From: Fischerella muscicola PCC 7414
GTDB taxonomy: Bacteria > Cyanobacteriota > Cyanobacteriia > Cyanobacteriales > Nostocaceae
Reading direction: 5' to 3'
NCBI RefSeq assembly: GCF_000317205.1
Contig: NZ_AJLK01000182.1
Coordinates: 1-39,539 of the forward strand
Length of the DNA: 39,539 nucleotides
The notes under the pieces: generated by a model
What the model was told of the DNA's origin: nothing
The model's database searches: none
Seen by the model: only the letters and a program-made list of their open reading frames with translations
Position numbers and translations under genes: made by a program
Shown here: in pieces, positions 32,629 through 39,357 of the stretch
Layout of the letters: each line of letters begins with the position of its first letter
How positions within the stretch are numbered: the stretch's first letter is position 1

Positions 32629-34389
32629 ATGCAACCACCAATTTCAGCTGGTACTGTTCTGCAAAACCGTTATAAGATTATTCAAATTCTTGGTCAGGGA
32701 GGATTTGGTAGAACCTATCTGGCAGAAGACCAAAGGCGCTTTAACGAATTTTGTGCCATCAAAGAATTAATTCCTAACACAATAGACCCTGTTGCTTGGC
32801 AGAAAGCACAAGAGCTTTTCCTACGAGAAGCAACGATTTTGTATCAAATCCAACACCCACAAGTACCGCAATTCCGGGAAAGATTTGAACAAGACCAGCG
32901 ATTGTTTTTAGTGCAAGACTATGTAGCCGGGAAAACCTACCGTACTTTGCTCGATGAGCGTAAGACTGTTGGTGGTGCGTTCACAGAACAAGAAGTATTG
33001 CAGTTGATGCGCTCTTTGTTACCTGTTTTAGAACATCTTCACAGTCGAGGCATTATTCATCGCGATATCTCACCAGACAATATTATTTTACGTGATCTTG
33101 ATAATAAGCCAGTTTTAATTGACTTTGGGGTAGTAAAAGAACTAGCAACACGATTGCAGGCTGGTAATCCGACAGCACCAGCAACCTATGTTGGAAAATT
33201 GGGTTATTCCCCCAGTGAGCAAATGCAAACAGGACAAGCTTATCCCAGTAGTGACTTATATGCACTGGCAGTTACCGCAATCGTATTACTAACTGGCAGA
33301 GAACCTCAAGAATTATTTGATGAAAATCTCCTGAGTTGGAATTGGCAACGTTGGGTAACACTAAGTCCACACTTTGCGCAAATTTTAAATCGGATGTTGA
33401 GCTTTAGACCAGGCGATCGCTTCCAAAGCGCAACAGAAGTAGCCCAAGCATTAGCATCTGGTGGACAACAAACACCCTTAGTTCCAGCTTCTATGCCAGT
33501 TGCACCCAATCCTGGGTTATCCAACGTACAAACAGTCCCGGTTGGTCGTCGTCCTGAACCAGCATCACCATCTGCACCTGGTACACCAGGTCACACAATT
33601 CCAGAACCTGCTACCAGGTCATTTTTGGATAACCCGTTGGCAATTGGATTAATTACTGTTGGGGTAGTGAGTATAGCAGGAATTGGCTCTTGGGCACTAG
33701 TGCGTACTCTTCGTGGTACACCATCACCACAACCAACTGAAGTCCCAACCCAAACTTTCCCTTCTCCAGTGGTTCCTGACGGTTCTACAACTTCACCCAC
33801 ACCGACAGTTACACCTACCACCAACGAGCCGACAATTATAAGTAGACCCCTGAGTTTAGATACATCTGGCACAACCCAAGTTGAGGGTACAATCCCAAGC
33901 AATCAAACCATCCGCTACACTTTCCGGGGTAAGGAAGGGCAAACCTTAACTGCGGTACTGGCGCAAGAAAGGGGTGTTGTATTAACAGTTTTAGACCCAA
34001 ATGAAGAACCAGTTGAAGCTTCTGCTCAGAATACCACTTTTTACCAAGGCACTTTACCTGTTAGTGGAAAATATGCGATCGACTTAACTCTATCTCCAGG
34101 AAGTTCCGAAAGCGACTATAACCTCAATATAGAATTAGAAAACCCACCTCAGCCCACACCTACCGAAACCCCCACCGAAATTCCAACAGAGATACCTACA
34201 GAAACACCTACTGAAACCCCAACAGAAATACCTACAGAAACCCCAACAGAAACACCCATCGACACCCCAACAGCAACACCCACCGATACTCCATTTATAC
34301 CTATTCCTGACCAAAATCAAAATAATCAGCCTAGTGATGACACATCTAACCCAGATGTCAATCCCACAGACATTTTGCCAAGAAGATGA
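32629..34389 (+). CDS. membrane Ser/Thr protein kinase with PPC-like sensor and PTE-repeat tail
   Basis: Hanks-type kinase of 586 aa. N-terminal catalytic domain: glycine loop GQGGFG (22-27), Lys45 (CAIKEL), helix-C Glu67, HRDISPDN with Asp146 as catalytic base, and DFG at 165-167. A disordered linker precedes a transmembrane helix at about 336-358 (AIGLITVGVVSIAGIGSWAL). The outside part holds a proline/threonine spacer, a bacterial pre-peptidase C-terminal (PPC)-like beta domain (about 410-500: GTIPSNQTIRYTFRGKEGQT to SDYNLNIELE) and repeats of TPTE-IPTE type (about 510-552). The architecture is that of a receptor kinase with an extracytoplasmic sensor; ligand and substrates are unknown. 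The catalytic residues are intact. The gene stands alone. Confidence 0.88.
   Translation: MQPPISAGTVLQNRYKIIQILGQGGFGRTYLAEDQRRFNEFCAIKELIPNTIDPVAWQKAQELFLREATILYQIQHPQVPQFRERFEQDQRLFLVQDYVAGKTYRTLLDERKTVGGAFTEQEVLQLMRSLLPVLEHLHSRGIIHRDISPDNIILRDLDNKPVLIDFGVVKELATRLQAGNPTAPATYVGKLGYSPSEQMQTGQAYPSSDLYALAVTAIVLLTGREPQELFDENLLSWNWQRWVTLSPHFAQILNRMLSFRPGDRFQSATEVAQALASGGQQTPLVPASMPVAPNPGLSNVQTVPVGRRPEPASPSAPGTPGHTIPEPATRSFLDNPLAIGLITVGVVSIAGIGSWALVRTLRGTPSPQPTEVPTQTFPSPVVPDGSTTSPTPTVTPTTNEPTIISRPLSLDTSGTTQVEGTIPSNQTIRYTFRGKEGQTLTAVLAQERGVVLTVLDPNEEPVEASAQNTTFYQGTLPVSGKYAIDLTLSPGSSESDYNLNIELENPPQPTPTETPTEIPTEIPTETPTETPTEIPTETPTETPIDTPTATPTDTPFIPIPDQNQNNQPSDDTSNPDVNPTDILPRR
34140..34300. repeat. 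in-frame tandem repeat (ACCCCAACAGAA-type) within the kinase
   Basis: Units of 12 bases (variants of ACA GAA ACC CCA and ACA GAA ATA CCT) encode alternating PTET/PTEI motifs in the extracytoplasmic tail of the kinase. They are likely to vary in copy number between strains. Confidence 0.7.
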
Positions 34390-34441
34390 GTAGTTGGTGG
34401 TTGGTTGTTGTTGGTTAAAGCAGTATTATTGGCGTTAGTGA

Positions 34442-34560
34442 AAAATATATAAATTCAGCTAAATCAGCAGGAGCCTCGCGCAAGGAGCGAAGCCGAGCGT
34501 CGAGAGGAATGCGCGGCTGAGGTAGCGAATGCGAAGTCAGCCAAATAATTTATCGGCATA
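34442..34560. repeat. GC-rich left flank of the tnpB element
   Basis: After the AAAATATATAAATTCAGCTA repeat (34442-34461) the DNA turns GC-rich (34465-34535) and can form stems, for example GGCTGA (near 34515) with TCAGCC (near 34537). It probably includes the left end of the TnpB transposon; the exact end cannot be set from one copy. Confidence 0.5.
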
Positions 34561-34563
34561 CGG

Positions 34564-34592
34564 TTGTACTCCAAATTCTGATGAGATACAAT
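34564..34592 (+). promoter_or_regulatory. sigma70-type promoter of tnpB, near-leaderless
   Basis: A -35-like TTGTAC at 34564-34569 and a -10-like TACAAT at 34587-34592 are separated by 17 bases. The chosen ATG (34599) begins only 6 bases after the -10 box, so the transcript would start at or very near the start codon. Confidence 0.6.
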
Positions 34593-34598
34593 AGGGCT

Positions 34599-35795
34599 AT
34601 GAATCAAGTTCTGACTATCTCCTGCAAGCTCAAGGTGTCTGATTTGCAAGCCGCAAAACTGGATGCGACGTTGGATGCTTTTGTGCAGGCATTGAACTGG
34701 GTCAACCAGAACACGCCAAAGAAGATAGTTAATGCGGTAAAGCTGCAATCCCTCTGCTATTACGAGGTTCGCGCTCGGTTTGGCTTGTCGAGTAATTTGG
34801 CTCAACAGGTATGCAGGCGAGTAGCAGGTTCTCGCAAAGTCGCTAAACAAAAGAATCGTCCAGTGAAAGCGTTCAAGGCTGGCTTTGTCACCTATGACGC
34901 TCGAATCTTTTGTTTTCGAGAGAAGGACTGGACAGTTTCGCTCACCACTGTTGACGGTCGTGAGCGGTTTGAATTGGCAATTGGCAACTACCAGCGAGGG
35001 ATGCTCAAGGATTCCAACCCCAAATCTGCAACCTTGGTCAAGCGGCAGGATGGTTCTTATTACATCCAGATTTGTCTGGAGTCGGAACCACCACAGCCGC
35101 AAGATGGAGATGAGGTTTTGGGTGTGGATTTGGGACGTACAGACATTGCACACACATCTGTTGGGCAACACTGGGATGGACGGGATATAACCAAAGTTCG
35201 TGACCACTTTGCCAACTTGAGAGCTAAGGTCCAACACAAAGCCAGTAAGGGCACACGCAGTTCTCGCAGACGATGCAGACAATTGTTGCAACGGTTGTCT
35301 GGTCGTGAGCGTCGCTTCCAAAGTTGGATCAATCACAATGTTTCTAGACGCATCATTGAAACAGCAAAAAGCATCGGAGCCAGTATTGCACTGGAAGATT
35401 TGACGGGAATCCGAGAGCGCACCAACCAACAGCCTCGCAACAAAACAGAACAAAGACGCAGCAATAGTTGGGCTTTTCACCAACTGCGACAGTTTATCGG
35501 CTACAAGGCTTTGAGTGCAGGGGTGAAAGTTGTTGCCATCAATCCTCGCTATACGTCGCAAACCTGCCATCAATGCCTGCACATTCATCCTGACCCCGAT
35601 AAGTCCTATCGAAGTGGTAAGGGGTTCAAGTGCGGTCATTGCGGTTGGCATGGTGACGCTGATTTCAATGGTGCGAAAAACATTCAATCAATCGGGCTGC
35701 TTGTAAACCAGCCTGGAGGTTCCTGGTTGTCTTGTGAGATAACTGGAGGGCTACTGAAAGCCCGCGCTGTACCTGCTAGGGTCAGCGTCGGGTAG
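34599..35795 (+). CDS. tnpB: TnpB-family RNA-guided nuclease of an IS200/IS605-type element, no tnpA
   Basis: The transposon-encoded TnpB proteins are ancestors of Cas12 and cut DNA guided by an RNA from the element's right end. The 398-aa product (from MNQVLTISCKL) keeps the catalytic RuvC triad: Asp177 in VLGVDLGRTDIAH, Glu266 in IALEDLTGIRERTN, Asp355 in GDADFNGAKNI. It also has the zinc ribbon Cys323/326 (TCHQC) and Cys345/348 (KCGHC). Full length, no frameshift. Neither a TnpA transposase nor a serine recombinase lies next to it. Codons are visibly more GC-rich than in flanking genes, and a 407-codon accidental frame runs antisense through it, so it is probably a recent arrival. I chose ATG 34599 over 34581 because the -10 box overlaps the earlier start. 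Confidence 0.92.
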   Translation: MNQVLTISCKLKVSDLQAAKLDATLDAFVQALNWVNQNTPKKIVNAVKLQSLCYYEVRARFGLSSNLAQQVCRRVAGSRKVAKQKNRPVKAFKAGFVTYDARIFCFREKDWTVSLTTVDGRERFELAIGNYQRGMLKDSNPKSATLVKRQDGSYYIQICLESEPPQPQDGDEVLGVDLGRTDIAHTSVGQHWDGRDITKVRDHFANLRAKVQHKASKGTRSSRRRCRQLLQRLSGRERRFQSWINHNVSRRIIETAKSIGASIALEDLTGIRERTNQQPRNKTEQRRSNSWAFHQLRQFIGYKALSAGVKVVAINPRYTSQTCHQCLHIHPDPDKSYRSGKGFKCGHCGWHGDADFNGAKNIQSIGLLVNQPGGSWLSCEITGGLLKARAVPARVSVG

Positions 35796-35815
35796 TTTAC
35801 TTAACTGTGTACCAC
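35700..35815 (+). ncRNA. predicted omegaRNA/right-end region of the TnpB element
   Basis: By analogy with known TnpB systems, the guide RNA scaffold overlaps the 3' end of tnpB and ends at the transposon boundary. Here the end of the gene and the following bases are structured: CCCGCGCTG (35761-35769) can pair with CAGCGTCGGG (35783-35792). The GC-rich composition stops near 35797, which gives the likely right end. Exact limits and the guide cannot be fixed from this copy alone. Confidence 0.45.
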
Positions 35816-35852
35816 TACCAACAATCAACTAGCAACAACCAACTAACTACAA

Positions 35853-36560
35853 TTGAACGCACTACTAATTACAGGAACAGACACAGAAGCAGGCAAAACT
35901 GTTTTAACCACAGCATTAGCAGCCTATTGGCAAAAATATTGTTCTGCCCGTAGCTTGGGTATTATGAAACCCATCCAATCAGGAGTGGGCGATCGCGAAT
36001 GGTATCAACAGCTATTTAGCTTGGAACAATCTGCTGAGGAAATCACACCTTTGTATTTTCAAGCACCCCTAGCCCCCCCAATTGCTGCTGCTAGAGAAAA
36101 TCGCCACGTAGATTTAGCAGTAGTCTGGCAAGCTTACACAGCCTTGTGTCAACGTCGAGATTTTGTTTTAGTAGAAGCTTTGGGTGGATTAGGCTCACCT
36201 GTAACTGAGGAATTAACGGTAGCAGATTTAGCAGGTGAATGGCGTATACCTACGGTGTTAGTCGTACCAGTGAGATTAGGTGCGATCGCTCAAGCTGTAG
36301 CAAATGTGGCATTAGCAAGACAAACACGAGTCCAGCTGGTAGGAATTGTTCTAAATTGCATCCAACCCCGCACAGATGAAGAAATCGCCAACTGGACACC
36401 AGCAGATTTAATTCAGTCTTTGACAAATACCCCTGTTTTAGGCTGTTTGCCCTATTTGGAAGATCCAGCCGAGTTAGACAAACTAGCACAAGTAGCGTCA
36501 GACTTAGATTTAGAGCGTTTGTTAGTCATGAGTCATCAGTCATTAGCAAAGAACAAATGA
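35853..36560 (+). CDS. bioD: dethiobiotin synthetase (TTG start)
   Basis: ATP-dependent carboxylation of 7,8-diaminononanoate to dethiobiotin, the penultimate step of biotin synthesis. The 235-aa product begins [20 protein letters not shown] with the P-loop GTDTEAGKT, then [11 protein letters not shown] (conserved Lys), [38 protein letters not shown] (conserved Glu and Gly) and [15 protein letters not shown]. The natural first residue is encoded by TTG at 35853; no in-frame ATG or GTG lies before the family N-terminus, so this unusual start is well supported. No other bio gene is adjacent. It begins right after a repeat tract (TCAACTAGCAACAACC) that may have replaced the original upstream region. 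Confidence 0.9.
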   Translation: MNALLITGTDTEAGKTVLTTALAAYWQKYCSARSLGIMKPIQSGVGDREWYQQLFSLEQSAEEITPLYFQAPLAPPIAAARENRHVDLAVVWQAYTALCQRRDFVLVEALGGLGSPVTEELTVADLAGEWRIPTVLVVPVRLGAIAQAVANVALARQTRVQLVGIVLNCIQPRTDEEIANWTPADLIQSLTNTPVLGCLPYLEDPAELDKLAQVASDLDLERLLVMSHQSLAKNK

Positions 36561-36614
36561 CGAATGACAAATGACAATTTCACAATATAAATAACCGACA
36601 GTAATTTAAAGAAA

Positions 36615-37871
36615 ATGGTTTCGACCTTTCCCAACTCTACCAATGTTGACTTATCTCGCGTTCGCCTGTCGATTCGTTCATTGGAACCCCAATTAGTGGA
36701 GTGGCGACGCAGGTTACATCAAAAACCAGAACTCGGTTTTCAAGAAAAACTCACTGCTGAATTTGTCTGTGGGAAATTACAAGAATGGGGAATTGAGCAT
36801 CAAACTGGGATTGCTGAGACTGGTATCGTTGCGATTATCCGCGGTGAAAAACAACCAGAAGCATCCAATCCAAAATCTAAAATCCAAAATCCAAAATCGA
36901 AAGTTTTGGCGATCCGGGCGGATATGGACGCTTTACCCATACTCGAACAAAACGAAGTACCCTACCATTCCCAACATGATGGGATCATGCACGCTTGTGG
37001 ACACGATGGACATACTGCGATCGCTCTTGGTACAGCTTATTATCTCCAGCAGCATCGTCAAGATTTTGCCGGGACTGTGAAAATGATCTTCCAGCCAGCC
37101 GAAGAAGGGCCAGGAGGCGCAAAACCAATGATTGATGCTGGGGTGTTGAAAAACCCTGATGTGGATGCCATTATCGGTTTGCACCTGTGGAATAATTTGC
37201 CTTTAGGGACAGTAGGTGTGCGTGCGGGTGCATTAATGGCAGCTGTAGAAACCTTTGACTGCACCATTTTTGGCAAAGGCGGACACGGTGCAATGCCTCA
37301 TCAAACTGTAGATTCAGTAGTAGTTGCAGCCCAAATCGTCAACGCCCTACAAACAATAGTAGCTCGTAACGTCAATCCGATTGATTCAGCAGTGGTGACA
37401 GTCGGCGAACTCCATGCAGGGACAAAGTGCAATGTGATTGCAGATACAGCAAGGATGAGTGGTACTGTCAGGTACTTTAATCCAGAATTGCGGGGTTTTT
37501 TCTCCCAAAGGATCGAGCAAATTATTGCTGGAGTTTGCCAAAGTTATGGTGCTAATTATGACTTTCAGTACTCGGAACTATACCCAGCTACAATTAATGA
37601 TGCAGGGATGGCGGAACTAGTGCGATCGGTTGCCGAAGAAGTGGTAGAAACGCCCGTGGGTATTGTACCGGAATGTCAAACAATGGGCGGTGAGGATATG
37701 TCCTACTTTTTGCAAGAAGTACCTGGTTGTTATTTCTTCTTGGGTTCTGCTAATCCAGAGAAGAATTTAGCTTATCCTCATCATCATCCCCGTTTTGATT
37801 TTGATGAAACAGCGTTGGCGATGGGTGTGGAGATGTTTGTTCGGTGTGTGGATAGGTTTTTGAATCAATAA
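36615..37871 (+). CDS. M20-family metal-dependent amidohydrolase (IAA-amino acid/hippurate hydrolase type)
   Basis: A 418-aa peptidase-like amidohydrolase that removes acyl or amino acid groups from N-acyl amino acids; the exact substrate is unknown. Family motifs: RRRLHQKPELGFQE, VLAIRADMDALPILEQNEVP, HACGHDGHTAIALGTAYYLQ (metal His/Asp), QPAEEGPGGAKPMIDAGVL (catalytic Glu), a dimerisation domain (FDCTIFGKGGHGAMPHQTVD SVV) and CQTMGGEDMSYFLQEVPGCY. An insertion GEKQPEASNPKSKIQNPKSK lies at about residues 77-96, just before the conserved VLAIRAD. It is encoded by five heptamers and is discussed as a finding. The frame is intact and the insert falls in a loop, so activity may survive. Confidence 0.9.
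   Translation: MVSTFPNSTNVDLSRVRLSIRSLEPQLVEWRRRLHQKPELGFQEKLTAEFVCGKLQEWGIEHQTGIAETGIVAIIRGEKQPEASNPKSKIQNPKSKVLAIRADMDALPILEQNEVPYHSQHDGIMHACGHDGHTAIALGTAYYLQQHRQDFAGTVKMIFQPAEEGPGGAKPMIDAGVLKNPDVDAIIGLHLWNNLPLGTVGVRAGALMAAVETFDCTIFGKGGHGAMPHQTVDSVVVAAQIVNALQTIVARNVNPIDSAVVTVGELHAGTKCNVIADTARMSGTVRYFNPELRGFFSQRIEQIIAGVCQSYGANYDFQYSELYPATINDAGMAELVRSVAEEVVETPVGIVPECQTMGGEDMSYFLQEVPGCYFFLGSANPEKNLAYPHHHPRFDFDETALAMGVEMFVRCVDRFLNQ
36868..36902. repeat. heptamer repeat (ATCCAAA)x5 inside the amidohydrolase gene
   Basis: Five tandem heptamers ATCCAAA, ATCTAAA, ATCCAAA, ATCCAAA and ATCGAAA occupy 36868-36902 within the coding frame. This heptamer is a well-known intergenic short tandem repeat in filamentous cyanobacteria; an in-frame position is unusual. 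Confidence 0.85.
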
Positions 37872-38282
37872 ATGTCTCAGAAAAAAGCCCCGGCGATTGG
37901 AAATCGCGACTACACATACGAAACCCGCCTACGCGGGTTTCAATATGGTATCATTCCTCTCTTCAGACCAGCCTGTAGGTGCAGTCCTCCCGTAGGCTAG
38001 GGCTTTCTGCCGCCCAGCCTCGACTGTGCAAGAAAGGTAGGCAACATTGGCTACTAAAACCATCATAAATAAAGCACTTTGAGAAATCAGAACAACTCCG
38101 TGCTTAATTTTTGCTTACTTAGACTGCATTTGATCTAATTTAAAAATCTCTCATGCTTTAAGAGAGATAGTTTCAGCGCAAGCGAGTTTTAATCCCTATT
38201 GACCCCTGATGAATAGTACGTACAATTATACGTAGATAAATATTGATTTTATGAAATCGGCGTTGACTAAAACGCGTAACCT
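37872..38282. other. repeat-containing spacer between the amidohydrolase and Phd genes
   Basis: It holds the stem GCGATT/AATCGC (37893-37907) followed by a perfect hairpin AAACCCGC/GCGGGTTT at 37921-37940, a common cyanobacterial repeat pair. A GC-rich patch (37965-38040) with CCTCCCGTAGGCTAGGGCTT then follows and may be RNA-like, but I could not identify it. The rest is AT-rich. GAGTTTTAATCCCTATTGAC near 38183 resembles part of a CRISPR repeat, but only one copy is present, so no array is called. Confidence 0.6.
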
Positions 38283-38777
38283 ATGTCTATCGGCACTTTC
38301 GGTAATATCTACTCAGATGAGCTAATTACTGCCACTGAGTTAAATCGTCAGCCTGGGCGAGTTCTGGACAAAGCTTTGGAACGTCCAGTGACAATTACTC
38401 GTAATGATCAGTCTTTTGCGTTGTTGCGCCGGGAGGAAGTAACTTCTCTGGTGAAGGCAGCTACTCAAAGTAAAGCTGTTTTTGAAGTATTAACTGTCGC
38501 TTTTTCTCTATTACTAGGGAAAGAAATCGGCTTTGAGCATCCTTATGGATGGTTGAGCGTGTTTGAAGAAGATGATCTGCAAGAGTTTATCAAGGAGCTA
38601 ACTGAGGCTTTTCGTTTGATAGATTCTTCAACCACAGCATGGGAGATGATTGACGCGATCATCCATGAATGGCATGAAAGTGCTATTGCGATCGCTAGTC
38701 CTGAACTGGCAACAGCTTTTAGTGCCGAAACTGATGAAGTACCATTAACCAAACCACCTGCCGGGAGTGCTGTGTGA
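38283..38777 (+). CDS. Phd/YefM-type antitoxin with C-terminal extension
   Basis: A 164-aa protein. The first 60 residues (ITATELNRQPGRVLDKALER, PVTITRNDQSFALLRREEVT) fit the Phd/YefM antitoxin DNA-binding fold. The last 100 residues (VFEVLTVAFSLLLGKEIGFE, DDLQEFIKELTEAFRLIDSS) form an extra helical domain that may bind the toxin. The next gene, 6 bases on, is the truncated toxin-like ORF, which suggests a former type II toxin-antitoxin pair. The antitoxin is intact. In this family the antitoxin normally also represses its own promoter. Confidence 0.78.
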   Translation: MSIGTFGNIYSDELITATELNRQPGRVLDKALERPVTITRNDQSFALLRREEVTSLVKAATQSKAVFEVLTVAFSLLLGKEIGFEHPYGWLSVFEEDDLQEFIKELTEAFRLIDSSTTAWEMIDAIIHEWHESAIAIASPELATAFSAETDEVPLTKPPAGSAV

Positions 38778-38783
38778 GAGAGT

Positions 38784-39017
38784 ATGTCAGATAATCCCCC
38801 AGAAAATCCAATAGTAGAGAATGTGGAGCCGCCAGAAGTTAAACTGACGGCTCCTGCATTATTTGAGATAGAAAGCAGTTGGTTGGTAGTAGCCAAAAAT
38901 CGTCGGGTAAATCGGGATTGGGAAGCTTTAACTAAAACCGCGAAATTCCCCATCCCTCTATACTTATCTAACCCACAACGTACACAACGTTTATCATATA
39001 AGCATTTGACGTTGTGA
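38784..39017 (+). pseudogene. truncated toxin-like partner of the Phd antitoxin
   Basis: A frame of 77 codons starts 6 bases after the antitoxin. It reads MSDNPPENPIVENVEPPEVK then LTAPALFEIESSWLVVAKNR and RVNRDWEALTKTAKFPIPLY, and stops soon after. The beginning matches the N-terminus of toxin-like proteins I associate with Phd-extended antitoxins in cyanobacteria (a WEALxxx segment near residue 55). The expected C-terminal half (a short RelE-like core) is absent, and after about residue 60 the sequence looks unrelated. It is probably broken by the rearrangement that brought in the downstream DNA. If so, the antitoxin has lost its target here. Confidence 0.55.
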
Positions 39018-39024
39018 ATATTTT

Positions 39025-39357
39025 CTACAACGTTGATAGTGGGTACTTGACCAACATCTCTGGGAAAGGTATCCACTGTTCGTCTACTGTGTAAACAATG
39101 ATACCATTTTTGGTGTTTTGGCTGGCAAGAACTAACTTTTTCTTGTAGGCTAACGTGTACCATTCCTTAAAAATATCTAGTTCAGATTGTTGTTTAATTT
39201 CTTCATTCTTGATCCAACCTTCTTCTATAGCTTTTTTTAGCCATGCCCCTGGCTTTTCAATGTTGCTACCAGCCATTGCTTCTTTGAATGCCTCTATTGC
39301 ATTTAAAACAGTTTCTTCTGAAGATGATTTAATTGCTTTTGTTAATGTAGCATTCAT
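39025..39357 (-). CDS. unknown protein with replication-initiator-like C-terminal motif
   Basis: A 110-aa frame, MNATLTKAIKSSSEETVLNA, with the motif IEKPGAWLKKAIEEGWIKNE and the tail KEWYTLAYKKKLVLASQNTK, ending near a hairpin (ACGTTGT/ACAACGT, 39009-39033). The PGAWLKKAIEEGW pattern resembles the C-terminal segment of phage and plasmid replication initiators (NPAGFLxKAIxEGW). The rest does not support an identification. The ORF is short for a complete initiator, so it may be a fragment. Its start codon lies 2 bases before the frame of the TnpB fragment on the other strand, suggesting a junction. Confidence 0.5.
   Translation of the reverse strand: MNATLTKAIKSSSEETVLNAIEAFKEAMAGSNIEKPGAWLKKAIEEGWIKNEEIKQQSELDIFKEWYTLAYKKKLVLASQNTKNGIIVYTVDEQWIPFPEMLVKYPLSTL

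Noticed and set aside
34464-35687. 407-codon open frame antisense to tnpB
   Set aside because: It lies wholly antisense to a well-conserved TnpB and shows no domain. Long antisense frames are common in GC-rich genes.
37965-38040. GC-rich patch that might be an RNA gene
   Set aside because: I could not match it to tRNA, RNase P or another known RNA, and its pairing is unclear.
38178-38202. Possible CRISPR repeat (GAGTTTTAATCCCTATTGAC)
   Set aside because: Only one copy is present, with no spacers and no cas genes in the window.
38543-39163. 206-codon minus-strand frame over the Phd/toxin region
   Set aside because: Antisense to the conserved antitoxin; only its short CLYDKRCVRCG segment is notable and is mentioned as a possible junction fragment.
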